DNA from: Rhodospirillales bacterium
Lineage (GTDB): Bacteria > Pseudomonadota > Alphaproteobacteria > Rhodospirillales > Magnetospirillaceae
NCBI GenBank assembly: GCA_030040955.1
Contig: JASHSH010000184.1
Location: forward strand, 1 to 7,216
Reading direction: 5' to 3'
DNA: 7,216 nucleotides
Positions 1-5,439 of this stretch are shown here, piece by piece. Numbering within the stretch: position 1 is the first letter of the stretch; the number at the start of each line of letters is the position of its first letter. The translations under genes and the position numbers were made by a program. The notes under the pieces were generated by a model. That model had not been told where the DNA came from. It saw nothing but the letters and a program-made list of their open reading frames with translations, and did not search any database.

Positions 1-750
1 CGGCGCCGAGCCATCCGCCACCCCCGCCAGCACCTCGGCGACGTGGCGGACGCGCACCGGGCTTCCCTCGCGCGCGAGCCGCCCGGCCATGTTCAGCAGG
101 CAGCCCATGTCGCCGGCGAGCAGCGTGTCGGCGCCGGTCGCGGTCACGTCGGCCGCCTTGTCGGAGGCGAGTCGGACCGAGATGTCGGGGTATTTGATGC
201 AGAAGGTGCCGCCGAAGCCGCAGCAGACCTCGGCGCCGGGAAGCTCGGCGAGCGCGAGACCGCGCACCGTGCGCAACAGGCAGCGCGGCTGATCCTTGAC
301 GCCGAGTTCGCGCAGGCCCGAACAGGAATCGTGATAGGTGACCTTGCCGGCATAGGCGGCGTCGACCGCGCGCATCCCCATCACGTCGACCAGGAACGAG
401 ACCAGCTCATAACTGCGCTTGGCGAGATGCTGCGCGCGCGGAGCCATCGCGGGGTCGTCGGCGAACAGCGCGGGGTAGTGCTCTCGCAGCATGCCGGCGC
501 AGGAGCCCGACGGCGCGACGACATAGTCGAACTGCTCGAACGCGTCGATCGCGCGGCGCGCGATCGCGCGCGCGTCGGCGCGGTCGCCGGAATTGTAGGC
601 GGGCTGGCCGCAGCAGGTCTGCGCGCGCGGCACCTCGACCCGGCAGCCCGCGCGTTCGAGCAGGGCGACGGCGGCGAAGCCGACCGAGGGACGGAACAAG
701 TCCACCAGACAGGTGACGAACAGACCGACGCGGGGATTGGCCGGCGGCAT
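1..750 (-). CDS. lutA: LutA/YkgE-type (Fe-S)-binding CCG-domain protein, 3' end cut by window
   Basis: The minus strand from the ATG at 750 reads without a stop to base 1, giving 250 residues that match the LutA/YkgE family. In Bacillus, LutA acts with LutB and LutC in cytoplasmic L-lactate oxidation to pyruvate. Two cysteine-rich CCG modules are visible. The first has TCCGQP at 45-50 followed by SGSC at 81-84. The second has HDSC at 140-143, VCCGFGGTFC at 175-184 and MGC at 215-217. Typical members are about 240-280 residues and carry a late HxAEVL motif; here HVAEVL lies at 236-241, so the stop should lie just outside the window. No other start occurs in frame between this ATG and the previous gene. 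The Shine-Dalgarno is weak (AAGG 14 nt upstream). The gene lies 37 bp after curA on the same strand, so it is probably the last visible gene of that operon. LutA is the best name; a related glycolate oxidase or heterodisulfide reductase CCG subunit is less likely because the protein is short and has no ferredoxin domain. Confidence 0.88.
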   Translation of the reverse strand, partial: MPPANPRVGLFVTCLVDLFRPSVGFAAVALLERAGCRVEVPRAQTCCGQPAYNSGDRADARAIARRAIDAFEQFDYVVAPSGSCAGMLREHYPALFADDPAMAPRAQHLAKRSYELVSFLVDVMGMRAVDAAYAGKVTYHDSCSGLRELGVKDQPRCLLRTVRGLALAELPGAEVCCGFGGTFCIKYPDISVRLASDKAADVTATGADTLLAGDMGCLLNMAGRLAREGSPVRVRHVAEVLAGVADGSAP

Positions 751-787
751 CGCTATTTCAGCTGCCTTCGGCGGACGCCCGCGGAAC

Positions 788-1825
788 TCATGCGTCGGGA
801 CCCACGCGCACGACGAGCTTGCCGAAATTGCGTCCTTCGAGCAGGCCAATCAGCGCGCCGGGTGCGTTCTCAAGGCCTTCGACCATATCCTCGCGGGTGC
901 GGACACGACCGTCGCGCACCCAGGGCATCATCGCGGCCAGGAATTCGTCGCGCCGGTTGCCGTAGTCGAGCGTGATGATGAAACCCTGCATGCGGATGCG
1001 CTTGCGGAGCATGTTGCCCATCAGAATCGGGACCCGGTTGGGTCCCTCGGGCAGGCGCTCGGCATTGTATTGCGAGATCAGCCCGCAGACCGGCACGCGG
1101 GCGCGCGGATTGAGCAGCGGCAGCACCGCGTCAAACACCGCGCCGCCGACATTCTCGAAATATACGTCGATGCCTTTGGGGCAGGCTTCGGCCAGGCGTT
1201 TGGGCAGATCGGCACCCTTGTGATCGAGGCAGGCGTCGAAACCCAGATCCCGCACGGCGAACTCGCACTTGTCGGCCCCGCCCGCGATGCCGACCGCGCG
1301 GCAGCCCTTGATCTTGGCGATTTGCCCCACCACCGAACCAACCGCGCCGGTGGCGGCCGCCACCACGACCGTCTCGCCTTCCTTCGGCTCGCCGATGTCG
1401 AGCAGTCCCATATAGGCGGTGAATCCCGGCATGCCGAGCACGCCGAGCGCATAGGATGGCCGCGCCATGTCGGGCGGCAGCTTGGCGACGCCCTTGCCGT
1501 CGGAAAGCGCGTAGTCCTGCCAGCCGATATAGGCGAGCACCAGATCGCCCTGCTTGTATTTGGGCAGGCGCGACTCGACCACGCGGCAGACGGTGCCGCC
1601 CTCCATCACGTCGCCGACCGTGACCGGCGCGGCGTAGGAGGGCGCGTCCGACATCCGCCCGCGCATATAGGGATCGAGCGAGAGGAACACCGTGCGCAGC
1701 AGCATCTGGCCCTCAGCCGGGCGCGGCACCGGGGACTGCTCGGTGCGGAAATTCGCCGCCGTCGGCGCGCCCTTCGGACGCGAGGCGAGCAGGACGCGGC
1801 GATTGACGCTGGCGGATTGTGCCAT
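788..1825 (-). CDS. curA: CurA-like NADPH-dependent MDR reductase (zinc-independent)
   Basis: This 345-residue protein belongs to the medium-chain dehydrogenase/reductase superfamily, in the branch of E. coli CurA (YncB) and leukotriene B4 12-hydroxydehydrogenase/prostaglandin reductase. Such enzymes use NADPH to reduce the C=C bond of alpha,beta-unsaturated carbonyls in the cytoplasm. Family signatures are strong: SLDPYMRGRMSD at 49-60, GVLGMPGFTAYMGLLDIG at 128-145, the glycine-rich dinucleotide loop AATGAVG at 157-163, AGGADKC at 181-187 with the Lys expected to face the NADPH phosphate, YFENVGG at 222-228, and a C-terminal NFGKLVVRV. No catalytic zinc ligands are seen, as expected for this branch. 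The ATG at 1825 follows a good Shine-Dalgarno, GAAGGA, about 9 nt upstream. That site overlaps the TGA of the SDR gene, which lies 13 bp away, so the two are probably translated together. The family is certain; the real substrate is not, and curcumin reduction is only the founding activity. Confidence 0.93.
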   Translation of the reverse strand: MAQSASVNRRVLLASRPKGAPTAANFRTEQSPVPRPAEGQMLLRTVFLSLDPYMRGRMSDAPSYAAPVTVGDVMEGGTVCRVVESRLPKYKQGDLVLAYIGWQDYALSDGKGVAKLPPDMARPSYALGVLGMPGFTAYMGLLDIGEPKEGETVVVAAATGAVGSVVGQIAKIKGCRAVGIAGGADKCEFAVRDLGFDACLDHKGADLPKRLAEACPKGIDVYFENVGGAVFDAVLPLLNPRARVPVCGLISQYNAERLPEGPNRVPILMGNMLRKRIRMQGFIITLDYGNRRDEFLAAMMPWVRDGRVRTREDMVEGLENAPGALIGLLEGRNFGKLVVRVGPDA

Positions 1826-1838
1826 TCGGTGCGTTCCT

Positions 1839-2603
1839 TCAGATCGACGCGGCGTAGCCGCCGTCGACGATCACCGCGGTTCCGGTGACGAAGTCGGAGG
1901 CCGGCGCGGCGAGGAACACGGCGGTGCCGGCGAGATCGGCGGGGGTGGCCCAGCGGCCGGCCGGCGTGCGGCGGATTACGTTCTCGTTGAGTCCCGGGAT
2001 ATGCGCCTTGGCGCCGGCGGTGAGATCGGTCTCCACCCAGCCGGGCAGCACCGCGTTGACCTGGATATTGTCCTTCGCCCAGGCGGTGGCGAGGACCTTG
2101 GACAGCTGCACCACGCCGCCCTTGCTCGCGGCATAGGGCGTGGCGTGCGGCGCCGCGAACAGCGACATGATCGAGCCGATATTGATGATCTTGCCGCCGC
2201 CCGCCTTGACCATGTGCGGATGCGCAGCGCGCGAGCACAGGAACACGCTGGTCAGGTTGGTGTCGATCACCTCGTGCCAGTCGGCGAGGGCGAACTCCTC
2301 GGGCCGCTTGCGGATCGCGGTGCCGGCATTGTTGATCAGGATGTCGAGCCGCCCGTGGGTCTTCGCGGTCTGGTCGACCATCGTCTGGATCGAGGATTCG
2401 TTGCGCACGTCGACCGGCACGAAACCGCCCTTCGAGCCGAGCGCGGCGAGTTCGGCGAGCGCGGTCTTCGCCTTGGCGGCGTTGCGCGCGGCGATCACCA
2501 CCGTGGCGCCGGCCTGCGCCAGCCCCTTGCCCATGCCCAGCCCGATGCCGCCGTTCCCGCCGGTGACCAGCGCGACCCGTCCGGTGAGATCGAAGAGCTG
2601 CAT
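1839..2603 (-). CDS. SDR-family NAD(P)-dependent oxidoreductase, KduD/gluconate 5-dehydrogenase-like
   Basis: A 254-residue classical short-chain dehydrogenase of full family length. The Rossmann cofactor loop TGGNGGIG is at 14-21, NNAG at 91-94, and the catalytic tetrad can be placed at Asn116, Ser144 (NIGS), Tyr157 and Lys161 (YAASK). The end VTGTAVIVDGGY is typical. The sequence style (FDLTGRVALVTGGNGGIG, DTNLTSVFLCSRAA, PAGRWATPADLAGTAVFL) resembles proteins annotated as 2-deoxy-D-gluconate 3-dehydrogenase or gluconate 5-dehydrogenase. Sugar-acid specificity is guesswork, because SDRs change substrate easily. Arg40 at the end of the second strand may favour NADP over NAD. The ATG at 2603 fits the usual N-terminus but has no clear Shine-Dalgarno. 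It lies only 21 nt after the CCA end of tRNA-Gln. The gene leads a tight run with curA and lutA. Confidence 0.93.
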   Translation of the reverse strand: MQLFDLTGRVALVTGGNGGIGLGMGKGLAQAGATVVIAARNAAKAKTALAELAALGSKGGFVPVDVRNESSIQTMVDQTAKTHGRLDILINNAGTAIRKRPEEFALADWHEVIDTNLTSVFLCSRAAHPHMVKAGGGKIINIGSIMSLFAAPHATPYAASKGGVVQLSKVLATAWAKDNIQVNAVLPGWVETDLTAGAKAHIPGLNENVIRRTPAGRWATPADLAGTAVFLAAPASDFVTGTAVIVDGGYAASI

Positions 2604-2624
2604 CGCGTACCGAGAATGTCGATG

Positions 2625-2698
2625 TGGCTGGGGCGCTAGGATTCGAACCTAGGATGGCGGGACCAAAACCCGCTGCCTTACCGCTTGGCTACGCCCCA
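2625..2698 (-). tRNA. tRNA-Gln (anticodon UUG), CCA encoded
   Basis: The minus strand folds into a full cloverleaf. The acceptor stem is TGGGGCG paired with CGCCCCA. The D arm is GCC/GGC, the anticodon stem GCGGG/CCCGC encloses the 7-nt loop TTTTGGT, the variable loop has 4 nt, and the T arm CTAGG/CCTAG carries the loop TTCGAAT. Counting the loop from position 32 places TTG at 34-36, which reads CAA and identifies glutamine. The U1-A72 pair at the top of the stem and G73 are also usual for bacterial tRNA-Gln. G73 is at 2628 and the CCA is encoded at 2627-2625, giving 74 nt in all. The gene lies 74 bp after ispE and 21 bp before the SDR gene, all on the same strand. No terminator is visible on its 3' side. 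Confidence 0.97.
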
Positions 2699-2715
2699 GT
2701 AGAATGGCCGGCGAC

Positions 2716-2744
2716 ATCATGGCGACCGCCCGGTCCGGATGCAA
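2716..2744 (-). promoter_or_regulatory. Possible sigma70-type promoter for tRNA-Gln and perhaps the downstream redox genes
   Basis: On the minus strand, TTGCAT (2744-2739) is separated by exactly 17 bp from CATGAT (2721-2716). This matches the -35 element at 3 of 6 positions and the -10 at 4 of 6. The predicted start, about 7 nt further on, falls roughly 10 nt before the mature 5' end of the tRNA at 2698, a sensible distance for a tRNA promoter. A short dyad, GACCG-2-CGGTC (2724-2735), fills part of the spacer. The call rests on weak boxes in GC-rich DNA; spacing and position are the main support. Confidence 0.4.
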
Positions 2745-2772
2745 CCCGGCGCGGGCGCGCGTTGCGCAAGCC

Positions 2773-3654
2773 TCAGCCGAGCATCGGCGCGGCGACGCAC
2801 CACCAGCCAGGCTGCGCGCGGCCGATCGTCGCGGCGGCTTCCTCGGCCGGTCCGGGCGCGGCGAACAGGCCGAAGCAGGTCGCGCCGCTGCCCGACATGC
2901 GCGCGAGCAGGCAGCCCGGCGCGGCTTCCAGCGCGGCGAGGACTTCGCCGATGCCGGGCGCGATCTCACACGCGGGCGCGGTGAGATCGTTGCGCCGCTC
3001 GCGCAGGAGCGCGGCGAGTTCGTGCGTGCCGGCCAGTGCGCGGTGGAACGGGGCCGGCGTGGAAAAAGGTCCCCGCCGGCGCGCGAACACTTCCCGCGTC
3101 GGCACCGCAACGCCCGGATTGATCAGGGCGAACCAGGCCGGCGGTAGCGGAGGTACGTCGGCCGGAAGCTCGCCGATGCCGGAGACCGCGGTCGGTCGGC
3201 CGCGCAGGCACACCGGCAGGTCCGAGCCGAGCGCGAGACCGAGCTCGGCCAGCTTCCGCTCGCCGAGATCGAGGCCCCACAGCCGGTCGAGCGCGCGCAA
3301 GGCGGCGGCGGCGTCGGCCGAGCCGCCCCCGATGCCGGAAGCGACCGGCAGAAGCTTGGTCAGGCGGACATGCGCTCCCGGCGCGCGCCCCATCGCCGCG
3401 GCCAAGCCAAGCGCGGCGCGGCTGACCAGATTTTCATCGGCCGGCGGCAGGTCCTTCGCCGCCGGTCCGTCAACCTCGAGGCAAAAGGTCGGGGCGAGCG
3501 AGCAGGCAAGCTCGTCGCCGATCCCGGCGAACACCACGAGGCTGTCCAGCAGATGGAAACCATCCGCGCGCCGACCCAGGACATGGAGGTAGAGATTGAT
3601 CTTAGCGGGGGCGAACGCGACCGAGGCGGCCGGTTCGCCCGCGGGCCGCGTCAT
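2773..3654 (-). CDS. ispE: 4-diphosphocytidyl-2-C-methyl-D-erythritol kinase (IspE)
   Basis: IspE uses ATP to phosphorylate the 2-hydroxyl of 4-diphosphocytidyl-2-C-methyl-D-erythritol, the fourth step of the cytoplasmic MEP isoprenoid pathway. The 293-residue protein shows GHMP-kinase motifs in order: APAKINLYLHVLGRRADGFH at 14-33, PVASGIGGGSADAAAAL at 103-119 (the ATP phosphate loop), GSDLPVCL at 143-150, and SGSGATCFGLF at 254-264. Lys18 and Asp145 correspond to the catalytic pair known in E. coli IspE (Lys10, Asp141). The frame stays open 188 codons further upstream, but that part lies opposite no conserved domain and inside the lipoprotein gene. The ATG at 3654 puts the first motif where the family has it. 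This ATG overlaps the lipoprotein TGA as ATGA, and no good Shine-Dalgarno precedes it, so translation is probably coupled to the upstream gene. Confidence 0.96.
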   Translation of the reverse strand: MTRPAGEPAASVAFAPAKINLYLHVLGRRADGFHLLDSLVVFAGIGDELACSLAPTFCLEVDGPAAKDLPPADENLVSRAALGLAAAMGRAPGAHVRLTKLLPVASGIGGGSADAAAALRALDRLWGLDLGERKLAELGLALGSDLPVCLRGRPTAVSGIGELPADVPPLPPAWFALINPGVAVPTREVFARRRGPFSTPAPFHRALAGTHELAALLRERRNDLTAPACEIAPGIGEVLAALEAAPGCLLARMSGSGATCFGLFAAPGPAEEAAATIGRAQPGWWCVAAPMLG

Positions 3655-5405
3655 TGCGTCTGCGTCTCGGAACTCGACCGCAGCGGCGCGGGAACCGTGT
3701 AGCCGTCGCGCAGCTTGCGCTCGATTTCGGCCTTGAGGTCCGGCTCCGGCTTGAAGATGAGCGCCTGGCGCCACTGGTAGCGCGCCTCCTGGGTGCGCCC
3801 GACCGCCCACAGCGCGTTGCCGAGATGGTCGGTGATGGTGGCGTCGTCGGGCACCAGCTCGACCGCGTGTTCGAGCTGGGCCACGGCCTTGTCGTACTGG
3901 CCGGAGCGGAAATAGAGCCAGCCCAAGCTGTCGACGATGAAGCCGTCGGTCGGCCGCGCCTTGGCCGCCGACTCGATCATCGACCGCGCGCGCTCGAAAT
4001 TCTCGCCCTTCTCGATCCAGGTGTAGCCGAGATAGTTGAGCACGTCGGGCTGCTCGGGCTGGAGGTCCAGCGCGGTGAGGAAGTCGGACTCGGCGCGCGG
4101 CCATTGGTTGGATTCGTGCAGCGCGATGCCGCGCGAGTAGTAGATGGTCCAGTCGCGGCTGCTCGGCTTGCCGAGCTTGGCGATGGCGCGGTCGTACGCG
4201 GCGGCGGCCTCGGTCCATTTCTGGTGGCGGCGCAGGATGTCGCCCAGCGTGATCAGCGATTCCGGCCGGTCGGGATGCGCGGCGGCCAGCGTCTCCAGCG
4301 CATGCGCGGCATCGTCGAAGCGGTCGAGTTGGTCGAGATTGCTGGCCCGGCGCAGCTGCGCGGTCCAGCCCACCGGCGAGGCCGGGTCGATCCCGGCGAG
4401 GACGCGGTCGGCGGCGTCGAGGCGGCCCATATCCTCGAGGATGCCCGCTGCGAGCAGCTGATCGAGCGCGAAGTCGGACTGCAAGTCGAGCGCGAGACGG
4501 GCGAAGATCAACGCCATGTCCGGCGCCTCGCCCTGGCGCAGCGTGCTGGCGATCTCGAAGAACGCTTCGGCCAGGCCGGCGCGCGGCGAGCCCACCGGGC
4601 GCGTCGCGGCCTCGAGATCGACGAAGGTGGGATCGTCGCGGTCCTGGCGGTATTTGGCGATCACCTCGGCCGCCGCCTCGGGCTTGCCGATGCGCCGGTA
4701 GAACGCAGCCGCGGATTCGACGGTGGCGAGCACGCGGCCGTTCTCGTGCGCCAGCGCGTTGCGATAGAGCGTCTCGGCCTGCTCGCGCCTATCCGCGAGA
4801 TCGCAGATCAGCGCGGCGTGGAAATCATGCAGCAGCTGCTCGCGCGGATTGGCGGTGAGCGGCGCGAGCGCGCCCAGCGCGAGGTCCGCATGCCCCTCGC
4901 CCATCCGCGCCCAGGCGAGGACCAAGGGCGTGAGCAGCGTATTCATGCCGCGCGCCGGCAGGCCCTGGGCGCGCGTCGCCACCGCCGCCCAATGTCCCGC
5001 CTTCGCGTCCTGCTCGATCAGCAGCGTGGCGGCCAGCGTCTCCTCGGGGGCGAATTTCAGCTCGCGCTGGGCGATGGCGCGGGCCTCGTCGAGCTGGCCG
5101 TCGGCGGCGAGCGCGGTGAAGGTGCGCTGCATCAGCGTGACATTGTCGGGATCCTGCGCCAGCGCGGACTTGAGGAACGAAGCCGCCGCGCCCAGATCGC
5201 GCTCCTCGCCGGCGAACATGCCGGCGAGGAAATTCCCGGCCGCGCCGACCGGATGGTGGGTTGTGCCGTCGTCGCCCTCGACGCTCGACATCGCCGACGG
5301 TTGCGCGGGATGGCCGGGCGGCGCGGGCTGCTGGCAGGCGGCGAGCAAGAGCGCCGCGCAGGCCGCGATCCAGAAGCCGAATGCGCGCCGGCGGCGAGCG
5401 CTCAT
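3651..5405 (-). CDS. TPR-repeat lipoprotein upstream of ispE
   Basis: A 584-residue protein starting MSARRRRAFGF, with a basic n-region, a hydrophobic stretch (about 8-22) and a lipobox LAAC ending at Cys24, so it should be exported and lipidated. Gln25 at +2 is not the inner-membrane retention residue Asp, which points to the outer membrane. Residues 25-55 are a Pro/Gly-rich linker. The rest is helical repeat. Clear tetratricopeptide units lie at about 383-416, 417-450, 454-486, 487-520 and 521-554, with degenerate ones from about 55 onward. The ATG at 5405 is chosen over the ATG at 5471 because it begins the signal peptide and has GGAAG 7 nt upstream; the longer form would overlap the ETF-QO gene. 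No enzyme motif is seen. Such proteins are usually scaffolds for protein assembly. Pseudomonas, from memory, has a similar large TPR protein near ispE, so this may be its counterpart. The gene lies 34 bp after the ETF-QO gene. Confidence 0.88.
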   Translation of the reverse strand: MSARRRRAFGFWIAACAALLLAACQQPAPPGHPAQPSAMSSVEGDDGTTHHPVGAAGNFLAGMFAGEERDLGAAASFLKSALAQDPDNVTLMQRTFTALAADGQLDEARAIAQRELKFAPEETLAATLLIEQDAKAGHWAAVATRAQGLPARGMNTLLTPLVLAWARMGEGHADLALGALAPLTANPREQLLHDFHAALICDLADRREQAETLYRNALAHENGRVLATVESAAAFYRRIGKPEAAAEVIAKYRQDRDDPTFVDLEAATRPVGSPRAGLAEAFFEIASTLRQGEAPDMALIFARLALDLQSDFALDQLLAAGILEDMGRLDAADRVLAGIDPASPVGWTAQLRRASNLDQLDRFDDAAHALETLAAAHPDRPESLITLGDILRRHQKWTEAAAAYDRAIAKLGKPSSRDWTIYYSRGIALHESNQWPRAESDFLTALDLQPEQPDVLNYLGYTWIEKGENFERARSMIESAAKARPTDGFIVDSLGWLYFRSGQYDKAVAQLEHAVELVPDDATITDHLGNALWAVGRTQEARYQWRQALIFKPEPDLKAEIERKLRDGYTVPAPLRSSSETQTQ

Positions 5406-5439
5406 CGAGTCGCTTCCGCATACGGAACGGGCGGCGGAG

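Noticed and set aside
43..975. A plus-strand open frame of about 310 codons opposite lutA and the end of curA
   Set aside because: The minus strand carries conserved CCG-domain cysteines of LutA; the plus frame has only Arg/Ala/Gly-rich sequence.
1349..1364. A 16-bp perfect palindrome (GGTGGCGGCCGCCACC) in curA, containing GCGGCCGC
   Set aside because: It encodes the conserved Val/Ala stretch leading into the NADPH-binding glycine loop, so protein constraint and GC-rich codons explain it.
2625..2700. tRNA-Gln as a present-day phage or island attachment site
   Set aside because: No integrase, no second copy of the tRNA 3' end and no mobile gene is visible in the window. Only the weaker idea of a conserved/accessory border is kept.
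3655..4218. A 188-codon N-terminal extension of ispE in the same open frame
   Set aside because: It lies within the lipoprotein gene in another frame, is Arg/Ala-rich without a domain, and IspE begins just before its PAKIN motif in all members I know.
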